A DNA stretch of 64,000 nucleotides, taken from the NCBI GenBank assembly GCA_002205965.3, contig NADL03000695.1:186001-250000 (forward strand), written 5' to 3'. Below the pieces are notes generated by a model that saw only the letters and a program-made list of their open reading frames with translations, was not told the DNA's origin and did not search any database. The stretch comes from Kappaphycus alvarezii (taxonomy: Eukaryota > Rhodophyta > Florideophyceae > Gigartinales > Solieriaceae). Positions 1-11,352 of this stretch are shown here, in pieces. A program made the translations under genes and the position numbers. Numbering within the stretch: the first letter of the stretch is position 1; each line of letters starts with the position of its first letter.

Positions 1-1098
1 TTATATTTTTTTATCATATCTTTTTTTGTTTGATTCTTTTTCTTTTTTTTGTCTCCAACTAGGGGTCTCAGAACCCAGCCCCCGGTGAGTCTCTCCGGGT
101 GAGTCGCTTTTTCTTGAGTTGACTGACTCTTCCCTGCGCGAACTCAGGTGGAGCGTAGCCCGACACTGATGTGAAGATTGCTTAGAGTACGGACTCTAGG
201 CCACTGGTTAGACACTCCAGGTGTGATGCGAATTTCAGCCACCACTACCGATCTCCACGCAAAATGGAGACAGGTGCAAATGATCTCTACGAGAGATTCC
301 TCCGAAAGATTACTAAGTCAAAGACTTTTCTTCTTTTAAAGTCGGTCTGACCTCTTACGAAAGTTGCTCAGTGCTTCTAAGCTAGTATTACGTATAACAC
401 CGTGTCAGATCGCCCGTTCGCTTTCCCTCAGATCTTTCAATCAACACCGTATCCGCCGAGCAAGCTCGACCGGTGGGGGCAGCACGTCAACGAGGTCAAA
501 TTACTTCAAGTTGCCTCCGTTGCTTAGGACTGCTTTTAGTCTGTCGACTTTGTTCCCTTTGCTCGGCACTCCAGCCCTCGAGCAAGACCCACGTATATTT
601 CACGTGCCCGCTTTGGCACTAGTTTTTATAGTTGTTTCGGACAGGGAAGTTTAAAGTTAGGAGACTCTTATTTAGAGTCTGTCGACTTTAGTTTATAGTC
701 CGGGGACTCTTTTTTAGAGTCTTTCGACTGTAAAATTGAATGTGGTAGACTTGTGTGGTGAGGTTAGTGAGATGTGGGGGAAGGCAGGGAAAGATGGGTG
801 TTGAGTGATGGAAGTCGTGGGGAAGGATGACTCAGGGCGATGCTACCATATAGAAGTTTTTGTGAAGGGTAAGTTTTTGTTAGCTCGAGTCCCACAGAGG
901 GGACTCGAGTGTCCTTTATATACTGCGTGAAACATAGGTAAATGCAATGGGATACTGTAGCCTCATTTAGGAGAGTGATGCACATTGACTCTGGATGATT
1001 CAGTACAGTATCCTGATAATTAAAATGCAACCCAGGATAATAATGCAACCCAGGAGAGGATTTGTTCTTTCGCTTTGTACTATGATAATTGTGTGACA
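1..1098 (-). repeat. copia-1 LTR, copy 1 (left, truncated by window edge)
   Basis: About 1.1 kb nearly identical to 5733-6831 and clearly related to 11400-12486. It is the 3' LTR of the left element in coding orientation. It ends at 1098 (GTGTGACA), directly next to the polypurine tract CGCCCCCTCGG (plus strand). A minus-strand TATA box (rc of CTTTATATA, 914-922) and an adjacent 26-bp inverted repeat (884-909) mark the likely promoter. Differences from LTR 2 are mostly single-base indels. Confidence 0.88.
884..909 (-). promoter_or_regulatory. Inverted repeat just downstream of the LTR TATA box
   Basis: CTCGAGTCCC, a 5-base loop, then GGGGACTCGAG. On the coding (minus) strand it begins about 5 bp past TATATAAAG (914-922), so it covers the expected transcription start. 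It is repeated at 6614-6639 and, with one base lost, at 12274-12295. It could be a dimeric activator site or a hairpin at the RNA 5' end. Confidence 0.5.
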
Positions 1099-1194
1099 CG
1101 CCCCCTCGGAAGGACAAATCATCCATTCCGACTGGGGCCCCAGCTGCCTCTGCTGTTTTTTGTTCAGCTGCTTCTCATTTTCTTTTGATTTGAA

Positions 1195-1345
1195 TTTTGT
1201 ATCTGCTACTGCTTCATATGTTTTTCTGCTGCTGCTTCATTTAGTTTTTCTGCTGCTGCTTCATTTAGTTTTTCTGCTGTGCTTCATTTTCTTTCTTGCT
1301 GCTGCTATTTTACTCTGCTGCTGCTGTTTCATTTTCCCATAAATT
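1195..1345 (-). repeat. CTGCTGCTTCATTT short tandem repeat, left copia-1
   Basis: Imperfect repeats of a 20-24 bp unit built on TTCATTTAGTTTTTCTGCTGCTGC (read in two parts), lying between the pol end and the polypurine tract on the coding strand. The same array is at 6928-7080 in the right copy with slightly different unit lengths. Confidence 0.75.
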
Positions 1346-1446
1346 GTTTCGGCTGCTGCAGCTTTTTTCAGTTACTGGAGCTTATACATAAAGAGTTGAA
1401 TCAAGTAAAGAAATAATTTCCACTAAAAGGTCCCGTAGCTATCCAA

Positions 1447-4400
1447 GTGCCACAAGCCAATCATCCGCTCCAAAGCGCCTCTTGGCATTGACTTTGTGAG
1501 TAGATACGCCTTGTTGTGGTTAGAGCGAATTTGCCTCAGCTTGATTATGCTATCACGAATCAATTCCTTAACATTGTGTGCCCTGAGATCAATTTATTTG
1601 TTCTTGGGCGTGACATGATCTGCCAAAGCCATTCAAATGGCCACTGTACTGTCTGAGTTGATGACAGTTGGGCAGAAGTGGGACCTTCAGTCAAAGGGGT
1701 TTCGTGATATATTTCCCAGAAGAGTTTCCTTATCCAGGATACCTCTTTTCCACAAGCTGCAAGTGCAACATATTTGGATTCTCCGGAAGAGTTTGCTATT
1801 ACGGTCTGCCGCTTCGATTTCCAGTAGATTGGTGAACCGTTGATGTCGATCATAAACCCAGTTGTTAATAGCCTGGTTTTCATACATCCGCCCCAGTCGG
1901 CATCAACGGAGCACTGATGGAATCTGCTGTGATGCCGTACGTGCTACCGTAGTGGAGTTCCAAGTGACTAGTCCCGTTTAGATAGCGAAGGAGACGTTTA
2001 ATTAGCTTCTCAGTCTGGGCATGGACTTGACGGACCAATGCATACACGGGGAATGACAAGTCTGGGCGAGTAGAAACGTCTAAGTAGATTAATCCGCCAA
2101 TCATGCTTCGATAAGCGTGATGGTCATTCCCATTCAGTCTCGAGTCACCATGGTCTGCTGGAACCAACAGTTTGACGTTCATTGGGAGTGGAGTCCGGAC
2201 AGCGTTTGACCGGTCCATTCCATATGCCCACAGAAGGGTCTTGGCATAGCGCGTTTGGTCGATCCGAATTCCCAGTGGAGAACGAGTGATTGTCCATCCG
2301 ATGAAAGATTTCAGTTCACCAAAGAATTTGATGTCGAATGTGGATGACAACAAATATTTTAAGTTCTGAAGTAGGGCGTGTGAATTTGACGCAAATGCCA
2401 TATCATAGACCACGACTGCTAGTATATGTAGTCTGAGTTAGTACGAAGAAAATACAGTCGGTTGTCGAAGTTAGAAGCTTTTCCCCAATTAATGAGCTTT
2501 TTGTGGAGAAATGAACCGTAGATATGCACCTCTTTCGCGCCATAGATTGACTTCTCCAGCTTGCAGATGTGCCCAGGCTTAGCTCGTTGACGGGAAGAGT
2601 TTGTCGGCTGTTCCATGTATATTGCTAAATCAATTGTTCCGTGGAGGTATGCATTGGAAATATCGCCTCCTTCCGGATAAGATTATTTGATGCAGCTATA
2701 GAGAACAGTAGGCGTATAGTTTCATGAGACGCGACTGGAGCGTAAATGTTCTCCGGTCGAAGTCACGTATGCCCGTTGACGGTCCCCCTCAGAGTACATC
2801 GTGCTTTTGCAATATATTGTTTCCCTGTGGAGTCCAGAGGTTTGGCTTTGAAGGTCCATTTGAAGGGTAAAAGCACTATAACAGGGTTTTAGGGAACGTA
2901 AGACCAAGTATTTCTCTTCATGAGTGCATTGTAATCTCTATCTATAGCCTCGGCCCACTGAGGGATGTTACAGGCTTCCCCAAATGTCGAGGGTTCATAA
3001 GCCGTCTTCAGGGGTTCTTTCTGTCAGGGCAAGCCATGTGTGGAGTCTGTTGATGCGCGGAAGTCATACATTGGATTAGTTTTCCTGTCCTGAATCCCTG
3101 TAGTCTCCGTTGGCGACCTCAATCTCGTGCTGTGTGCAAGACCATCAAGCAAAGAAGAAATTCCTGGGAGCTGTTTTTTGATATCGTGGTGAATTTGGCC
3201 CTCCTGATGACTTTAACAGACTGGTATTCTGGAATATATACCCTAATCAGCCTCGTGTCTGATTCCATCCCGACGAATGTCCGGGTTCGGAACGAGGTTT
3301 TAGCTTTTTGGTCTCCGCGTGAGGACGATAAATGAACGCGTACCTGGTTGACCGAAAATCAGCAGTGATGGAAAATCTATCTCTATACTAGGATCCAAAG
3401 TTGGATCGTAATATTGCCGTTGACCCTAGAAGCCGGAAGCCTATTACGTAGCCATTTTGCATGCTTTAAAGCCTCTCCCCATAGGTTATGTGGGAGATCA
3501 CTGTCGTATAGTAAGACTCTAGCCCTTTTCCATGCTCTTGGACGAGACGTTCAGCAGCGCATTGCTCTCAGGCGCTCGTGGAGGAGAGGGCTTACTTCAA
3601 TTCCTGATGAATTGAGGAAAGTTATCATCCCTTTGCTCATGTTTCACCTGCTCGATCAAAGCGAATTCTTCGCAATTTGTTGTTCGAGGTCGAAAAGTGA
3701 GTTTCGGCCATAGCTTTTAATTACGAACTATTGCAGGGAGCTCAATCTGCGCTTTTGATCATCACAACGTCGGATTTTGCAGTGTACGATTCCAAGAAGT
3801 GAAACGCGTACTTGTTACCTCCGATAAGCTAGTGAACGGACCAGATACATCCATTGAACCTCGCTGAGTGGCTGCAGTGCCCTGCTCGTCGCTGGTTTGA
3901 TGGGGTCCTTTCTTGCTTTTCCGGTCAGAATGGAACACATTCGATGTTGTCGAGCTGTGACGATCGAAAGACGGTACATCGTAGCGCTGGCGAGATAGCT
4001 GCATGTACCGATCCGTCGCGAAGTGTCCAGTTTTCCGGTGCCATTTCATGACCTCACTTTCGGTAAACCTTTGTGGCTTTGTTGCTTTTCGGATAGGTGC
4101 TTAACTTAACGGGTAGAGTCCGTCAACACATTCGATAACCAGACAATGTCTTCGATGCCAAGGAGCCGTATTTAAAGATAAAGCATCCATTGCGTTGGAA
4201 CAGAGACTCTGAGAATATCACATTGAAGTGTTTCGTGAGCAAGTTAACGGCCAGGATGTTTGTTTCAAAATGAGGTGCATGATAGGATTCGATATATGTC
4301 CCGCCGTTCAATGGTAACCACACTAGGCCCTTACCGAGGAGGTGTGAAGTTCCAGTTGCTGCCTGCACAGTTTCTTTGGCAATTGGGCTGTAGGAATTAA

Positions 4401-4480
4401 ATGAGTAACGACTATGGAAGAAATAGTTTTTGCAACAGAGTCCATTAGAGCGGTATTGTGTTCCTGTTCTCTCATTTTTC
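1447..4480 (-). pseudogene. copia-1 pol remnant, left copy (PR-INT-RT-RNH)
   Basis: Minus-strand pol broken into many frames. In coding order: a protease box reading MDSVA near 4430-4445 (family norm D-S/T-G-A, so the glycine is replaced); a pre-integrase zinc region (WHRKTGHF, about 4025-4049); integrase C-terminal sequence with an LRNRLP-type stretch around 3440; the RT amino part (about 2720-2910); RT palm 1880-2616 with MEQPTN, CKLEKSIYGA and a catalytic box reading VVVYDM (2399-2416) in place of a YVDD-type box; and RNase H 1560-1883 with WKSKRQTVIANSSGESKY. It would make the enzymes of the cytoplasmic virus-like particle. Stops, frameshifts and the missing first box aspartate mean it is not functional as read. 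Confidence 0.85.
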
Positions 4481-5591
4481 CATCTGACTTCGGAACTTGC
4501 ATTTTGCCATATTTACGCGGTAGCGAGGCTCCCAATCGAAGCTTGACGGTTGTTGGAATTCGGTCAGATTCTGTGGATGAGCGACGTTATCTGTATTCGT
4601 GAGGGCCACGGCAATATTTGCTGAAGGCATAGGAGGACGATTCGGAGGTGCTAGGGATCCCCAGTGTTCTTGGTTTCTTTGTGGGTTCCATCCCCGGTAA
4701 GCTTGTGGATAGTGACGCTGCCCTCCACGGCCTGCGGCGGGTTTCCGAATGCGCCCATTTCGCTCATCCTCGAGGCGTTTCCGGCAGATGATAATGAAAT
4801 GGACGGGTTTGCCGCAGTAATGGCAGTTCCCTGGTGGTCTGGTTAGCCCAGTGCGGCGTCCACCGTGACCTCTTCCACGAAAATGTTCCGCCTCTGGCGT
4901 ATGAGGAACTCCTCCCACGTCCTAAACGTATCATCTGTGCCATAGACCATATTGGCTTGGATGAATTCTTGCCTTCGAGAAGTGTTATGAGGGTTGTTTA
5001 GGCTCATCCTTCGAGCAAGTAACGCTTGAACAGCATTCACGACGTCCTGGAATGAAGCGTTAGTGATCGTGGAAACCATGGAGAGGGCTGCAAAAGACGG
5101 AGGAAGAGACCTAATAAGTTTTGACGTATTTTACCGCTCTGGTAATTCCTTGTCACATGTTGCAAGTTCTCCGCAGATACCATTGAACTGGGTAACATGT
5201 CTGTGCCAATCCATATTTTCGTCGAGTACGAGCGTGTCCAACCTGTTTCGGATATTTTGGATGGCTTGTTCGTTAGAAGCTGTGTAGATGCGCTTCAGCT
5301 CATTCCAAAGATCCATAGCGGTTTTGAGTCATCACCTGTGACTATTCTGACCTGAGCCATGGCGGAGGCTCCAAGGCTCAGAGTGATGACACTTTTCGCT
5401 TTTGCGGAGCGCTTTAACCATTCAATTCTGGCTGCTTGAGAGTTTGATGATGGTTACCCGAGCATTCCAATCATCGCATGATCGCCTGCTCTCAGAATGT
5501 CCCTGATTTGCCTCGCCAACATGAGGTAGTCGGAGGGCTTTTCAAGAGGCTCGATTCGAAAAAGGTTTCGAGAATCTTTAGAGGAATCCAT
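4472..5591 (-). pseudogene. copia-1 gag remnant, left copy
   Basis: Starts at the ATG at 5591 (MDPSKDSRNLFRIEPLEKPS by frame), just downstream of the middle LTR on the coding strand. Recognisable blocks: MDLWNELKRIY (about 5316), the MVSTITNASFQDVVNAV block (5079), and a nucleocapsid zinc knuckle with perfect C-X2-C-X4-H-X4-C spacing (CHYCGKPVHFIIIC, about 4770-4830). It would encode the capsid/nucleocapsid protein that packages element RNA. Frameshifts separate the blocks. The right copy has the same blocks but loses one C inside the knuckle, which puts its histidine out of frame. Confidence 0.82.
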
Positions 5592-5680
5592 TGCGCCAAA
5601 TGTTTTAGATGAAACAGGGAGCTGAGTTCTGTGCGTACGGCAGTTGTTAGGCTACGGCAGTCGCTAGGCTTTCACGGCTG

Positions 5681-6831
5681 TGTACAAGTCTAATTAGCTA
5701 CTAGTTTGTTTGTTTGTTTCTTTCTTTCTCTATATTTTATCATATCTTTTTTGTTTGATTCTTTTTTTTTGTCTCCAACTAGGGGGTCTCAGAAACCCAG
5801 CCCCCGGTGAGTCTCTCCGGGTGAGTCGCTTTTCTTGAGTTGACTGACTCTTCCCTGCGCGAACTCAGGTGGAGCGTAGCCCACCGACACTGATGTGAAG
5901 AATATGCTTAGAGTACGGACTCTAGGCCACTGGTTAGACACTCCAGGTGTGATGCGAATTTCAGCCACCACTACCGATCTCCACGCAAAATGGAGACAGG
6001 TGCAAATGATCTCTACGAGAGATTCCTCCGAAAGATTACTAAGTCAAAGACTTTTCTTCTTTTAAAGTCGGTCTGACCTCTTACGAAAAGTTGCTCAGTG
6101 CTTCTAAGCTAGTATTACGTATAACACCGTGTCAGATCGCCCGTTCGCTTTCCTCAGATCTTTCAATCAACACCGCTATCCGCCGAGCAAGCTCGACCGG
6201 TGGGGGCAGCACGTCAACGAGGTCAAATTACTTCAAGTTGCCTCCGTTGCTTAGGACTGCTTTTAGTCTGTCGACTTTGTTCCCTTTGCTCGGCACTCCA
6301 GCCCTCGAGCAAGAACGTATATTTCACGTGCCCGCTTTGGCACTAGTTTTTATAGTTGTTTCGGACAGGGAAGTTTAAAGTTTAGGAGACTCTTATTTAG
6401 AGTCTGTCGACTTTAGTTTATAGTCCGGGACTCTTTTTTAGAGTCCTTTCGACTGTAAAATTGAATGTGGTAGACTTGTGTGGTGAGGTTAGTGAGATGT
6501 GGGGGAAGGCAGGGAAAGATGGTGGTTGTTGAGTGATGGAAGTCGTGGGGGAAGGAATGACTCAGGGCGATGCTACCATATAGAAGTTTTTGTGAAGGGT
6601 AAGTTTTTGTTAGCTCGAGTCCCACAGAGGGGACTCGAGTGTCCTTTATATACTGCGTGAAACATAGGTAAATGCAATGGGATACTGTAGCCTCATTTAG
6701 GAGAGTGATGCACATTGACTCTGGATGATTCAGTACAGTATCCTGATAATTAAAATGCAACCCAGGATAATAATGCAACCCAGGAGAGGATTTGTTCTTT
6801 CGCTTTGTACTATGATAATTGTATTGTGACA
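5681..6831 (-). repeat. copia-1 LTR, copy 2 (shared middle LTR)
   Basis: Serves as 5' LTR of the left element and 3' LTR of the right element. The right end (TATTGTGACA, 6831) is fixed by the polypurine tract that follows. The left end is set at TGTACAAG because this gives a TGT...ACA terminus on the coding strand, and could be 5680. No convincing initiator-Met primer-binding site follows it on the coding strand. It carries the same TATA box (6644-6652, minus) and perfect-arm inverted repeat (6614-6639) as LTR 1. Confidence 0.88.
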
Positions 6832-6927
6832 CGCCCCTCGGAAGGACAAATCATCCATTCCGACTGGGGCCCCCAGCTGCCTCTCTGTTTTTTGTTCAGA
6901 TGCTTCTCTCATTTCTTTTCGATTTGA

Positions 6928-7080
6928 ATTTTGTATCTGCTACTGCTTCATATGTTTTTCTGCTGCTGCTTCATTTTAGTTTTCTGCTGCTGCTTCATTA
7001 GTTTTTCTGCTGTTGCTTTCATTTTCTTTCTTGCTGCTGCTATTTTTACTCTGCTGCTGCTGTTTCATTTTCCCATAAAT
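6928..7080 (-). repeat. CTGCTGCTTCATTT short tandem repeat, right copia-1
   Basis: Counterpart of the array at 1195-1345. Unit counts and lengths differ by a few bases between copies, as expected for slippage-prone repeats. It lies 3' of pol and 5' of the polypurine tract on the coding strand. Confidence 0.75.
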
Positions 7081-7159
7081 TGTTTCGGCTGCTGCAGCTT
7101 TTTTTCAGTTACTGGAGCTTATACATAAAGAGTTGAATCAAGTAAAGAAATAATTTCCA

Positions 7160-10100
7160 CTAAAAGGTCCCGTAGCTATCCAAGTGCCACAAGCCAATCA
7201 TCCGCTCCAAAGCGCCTCTTGGCATTGACTTTGTGAGTAGATACGCCTTGTTGTGGTTAGAGCGAATTTGCCTCAGCTTGATTATGCTATCACGAATCAA
7301 TTCCTTAACATTGTGTGCCCTGAGATCATTTATTTGTTCTTGGCGTGACATGATCTGCCAAAGCCATTCAAATGGCCACTGTACTGTCTGAGTTGATGAC
7401 AGTTGGGCAGAAGTGGGGACCTTCAGTCAAAGGGGTTTCGTGATATATTTCCCAGAAGAGTTTCCTTATCCAGGATACCTCTTTTCCACAAGCTGCAAGT
7501 GCAACATATTTGGATTCTCCGGAAGAGTTTGCTATTACGGTCTGCCGCTTCGATTTCCAGTAGATTGGTGAACCGTTGATGTCGATCATAAACCCAGTTG
7601 TTAATAGCCTGGTTTTCATACATCCGCCCCAGTCGGCATCAACGGAGCACTGATGGAATCTGCTGTGATGCCGTACGTGCTACCGTAGTGGAGTTCCAAG
7701 TGACTAGTCCCGTTTAGATAGCGAAGGAGACGTTTAATTAGCTTCTCAGTCTGGGCATGGACTTGACGGACCAATGCATACACGGGGAATGACAAGTCTG
7801 GGCGAGTAGAAACGTCTAAGTAGATTAATCCGCCAATCATGCTTCGATAAGCGTGATGGTCATTCCCATTCAGTCTCGAGTCACCATGGTCTGCTGGAAC
7901 CAACAGTTTGACGTTCATTGGGAGTGGAGTCCGGACAGCGTTTGACCGGTCCATTCCATATGCCCACAGAAGGGTCTTGGCATAGCGCGTTTGGTCGATC
8001 CGAATTCCCAGTGGAGAACGAGTGATTGTCCATCCGATGAAAGATTTCAGTTCACCAAAGAATTTGATGTCGAATGTGGATGACAACAAATATTTTAAGT
8101 TCTGAAGTAGGGCGTGTGAATTTGACGCAAATGCCATATCATAGACCACGACTGCTAGTATTATGTAGTCTGAGTTAGTACGAAGAAAATACAGTCGGTT
8201 GTCGAAGTTAGAAGCTTTTATTCCCCAATTAATGAGCTTTTCGTGGAGAAATGAACCGTAGATATGCACTGCTCGTTTCGCGCCATAGATTGACTTCTCC
8301 AGCTTGCAGATGTGCCCAGGCTTAGCTAGTTGACGGGAAGAGTTTGTCGGCTGTTCCATGTATATTGCTAAATCAATTGTTCCGTGGAGATATGCATTGG
8401 AAATATCGCCTCCTTCCGGATAAGATTATTTGATGCAGCTATAGAGAACAGTAGGCGTATAGTTTCATGAGACGCGACTGGAGCGTAAATGTTCTCCGGT
8501 CGAAGTACACGTATGCCCGTTGACGGTCCCCCTCAGAGTACATCGTGCTTTTGCAATATATTGTTTCCCTGTGCAGTCCAGAGGTTTGGCTTTGAAGGTC
8601 CATTTGAAGGGTAAAGCACTATAACAGGGTTTTAGGGAACGTAAGACCAAGTATTTCTCTTCATGAGTGCATTGTAATCTCTATCTATAGCCTCGGCCCA
8701 CTGAGGGATGTTACAGGCTTCCCCAAATGTCGAGGGTTCATAAGCCGTCTTCAGGGGTTCTTTTCTGTCAGGGCAAGCCATGTGTGGAGTCTGTTGATGC
8801 GCGGAAGTCATACATTGGATTAGTTTTCCTGTCCTGAATCCCTGTAGTCTCCGTTGGCGACCTCAATCTCGTGCTGTGGTGCAAGACCATCAAGCAAAGA
8901 AGAAATTCCTGGGAGCTGTTTGTTTGATATCGTGGTGAATTTGGCCCTCCTGATGACTTTAACAGACTGGTATTCTGGAATATATACCCTAATCAGCCTC
9001 GTGTCTGATTCCATCCCGACGAAGTCCGGGTTCGGAACGAGGTTTTAGCTTTTTGGCTGCTCCGCGTGAGGACGATAAATGAACGCGTACCTGGTTGACC
9101 GAAAATCAGCAGTGATGGAAAATCTATCTCTATACTAGGATCAAAGTTGGATCGTAATATTGCCGTTGACCCTAGAAGCTGGAAGCCTATTACGTAGCCA
9201 TTTTGCATGATTGAAAGCCTCTCCCCATAGGTTATGTGGGAGATCACTGTCGTATAGTAAAACTCTAGCCCTTTTCCATGCTCTTGGACGAGACGTCAGC
9301 AGCGACATTGCTCTCAGGCGCTCGTGGAGGAGAGGGGCTTACTTCAATTCTGATGAATTGAGGAAAGTTATCATCCCTTTGCTCATGTTTCACCTGCTCG
9401 ATCAAAGCGATTCTTCGCAATTTGTTGTTCGAGGTCGAAAAGTGAGTTTCGGCCATAGCTTTTAATTACGAACTATTGCAGGGAGCTCAAATCTGCGCTT
9501 GATCATCACAACGTCGGATTTTGCAGTGTACGATTCCAAGAAGTAACTGCGTACTTGTTACCTCCGATAAAGCTAGTGAACGGACCAGATACATCCATTT
9601 GAACCTCGCTAAGTGGCTGCAGTGCCCTGCTCGTCGCTGGTTTGATGGGGTCCTTTCTTGCTTTTCCGGTCAGAAGGAGCACATTCGATGTTGTCGAGCT
9701 GTGGATCGAAAGACGGTACATCGTAGCGCTAGCGAGATAGCTGCATGTACCGATCCGTCGCGAAGTGTCCAGTTTTTCCGGTGCCATTTCATGACCTCAC
9801 TTTCGGTAAACCTTTGTGGCTTTGTTGACTTCTTCGGATAGGTGCTCAACTTTAACGGGTAGAGTCCGTCAACACATTCGATAACACAGACAATGTATTC
9901 GATGCCCAAGGAGCCGTATTTAAAGAAGCATGCGTTGGAACAGGAGTCTGAGAAGTGTTTCGTGAGCAAGTTAAAGGCCAGGATGTTCGTTTCAAAATGA
10001 GGTGCATGATAGGATGATATATGTCCGCTTCAATGGTAACCACTAGACCCTTACCGAGGAGGTGTGAAGTTCCAGTTTGCCTGCACAGTTTCTTTGGCAA

Positions 10101-10240
10101 TTGGGCTGTAGGAATTAAATGAACGACTATGGAAGAAATAGTTTGTTGCACAGAGTCCATTAGAGCGGTATTGTGTTCCTGTTCTCTCATTTTTTGACTT
10201 CGGAACTTGCATTTTGCCATATTACGCGGCGGGCTCCCAA
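7160..10240 (-). pseudogene. copia-1 pol remnant, right copy (PR-INT-RT-RNH)
   Basis: Same order as the left copy. The RT block here is a single 247-codon frame (7616-8359) running from MEQPTN through the CKLEKSIYGA region, the altered box VVVYDM (8135-8152), the FIGWTITRS region and a STRPDLSF motif. In the left copy the same block is broken at about 2413. RNase H follows at 7368-7619, and after a frameshift the pol end lies at 7160-7351. The integrase region (8990-9470) and the pre-integrase region (9506-9787) are in separate frames. The protease box reads MDSVQ near 10150. Inactive as read. Confidence 0.85.
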
Positions 10241-11263
10241 TCGAAGCTTGACGGTTGTTTGGGGTCAGATTCTGTGGATGAGCGACGTTATCTGTATTCG
10301 TGAGGGCCACGGCAATATTTGCTGAAGGCATAGGAGGACGATTCGGAGGTGCTAGGGATCCCCAGTGTTCTTGGTTTCTTTGTGGGTTCCATCCCGGTAA
10401 GCTGGATAGTGACGCTGCCTCCACGGCTGCGGCGGGTTTCGAATGCGCCCATTTCGCTCATCCTCGAGGCGTTTCCGGCAGATGATAATGAAATGACGGG
10501 TTTGCCGCAGTAATGGCAGTTCCCTGGTGGTCTGGTTAGCCCAGTGCGGCGTCCACCGTGACCTCTTCCACGAAATGTTGCCTGGGTATGAGGAACTCCT
10601 CCCACGTCCTAACGTATCATCTTGTGCCATAGACCATATTGGCTTGGATGAATTCTTGCCTTCGAGAAGTTTATGAGGGTTGTTTGGCTCATCCTTCGAG
10701 CAAGTAACGCTTGAACAGCATTCACGACGTCCTGGAATGAAGCGTTAGTGATCGTGGAAACCATGGAGAGGGCTGCAAAAGACGGAGGAAGAGACCTAAT
10801 AGTTTTGACGTATTTTCCGCTCTGGTAATTCCTTGTCACATGTTTGCAAGTTCTCCGCAGATACCATTGAACTGGGAACATGTCTGTGCAATCCATATTT
10901 TCGTCGAATACGAGCGTGTCCAACCTGTTTCGGATATTTTGGATGGCTTGTTCGTTAGAGCTGTGTAGATGCGCTTCAGCTCATTCCAAAGATCCAAAGC
11001 GGTTTTGAGTCAATCTGTGACATTCTGACCTGAGCCATGGCGGAGGCTCCAAGGCTCAGAGTGATGACACTTTCGCTTTTGCGAGCGCTTTACCATTCAT
11101 TTCTGGCTGCTTGAGAGTTTGATGATGGTTCCCGAGCATTCCAATCATCGCATGATCGTCCTGCTCTCAGAATGCCCTGATTCGCCTCGCCACATGAGTA
11201 GTCGGAGGGCTTTTCAAGAGGCTCGATTCGAAAAAGGTTTCGAGAATCTTTAGAGGGATCCAT
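10230..11263 (-). pseudogene. copia-1 gag remnant, right copy
   Basis: Begins at the ATG at 11263, between LTR 3 and pol on the coding strand, in the same relative place as the left copy. The zinc-knuckle start CHYCGKPV is visible (about 10500-10525), but a one-base deletion relative to the left copy shifts frame right after it. The span is about 44 bp shorter than the left copy because of many small deletions. Confidence 0.8.
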
Positions 11264-11352
11264 TGCGCCAAATGTTTTAGATGAAAACAGGGAGCTGGTT
11301 CTGTGCGTACGGCAGTTGTTAGGCTACGGCAGTCGCTAGGCTTTCACGGCTG

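Noticed and set aside
364..654. Plus-strand ORF in copia-1 LTR 1, repeated at 6091-6378 and 11756-12076
   Set aside because: It starts with TTG, not ATG, lies antisense in the LTR, and the third copy is shifted by indels. It recurs only because the LTR recurs.
764..1126. Minus-strand ORF across the copia-1 LTR (also 6413-6832, 12266-12520)
   Set aside because: Covers promoter and leader sequence, changes length with each indel and matches no gag or pol block. Chance open frame.
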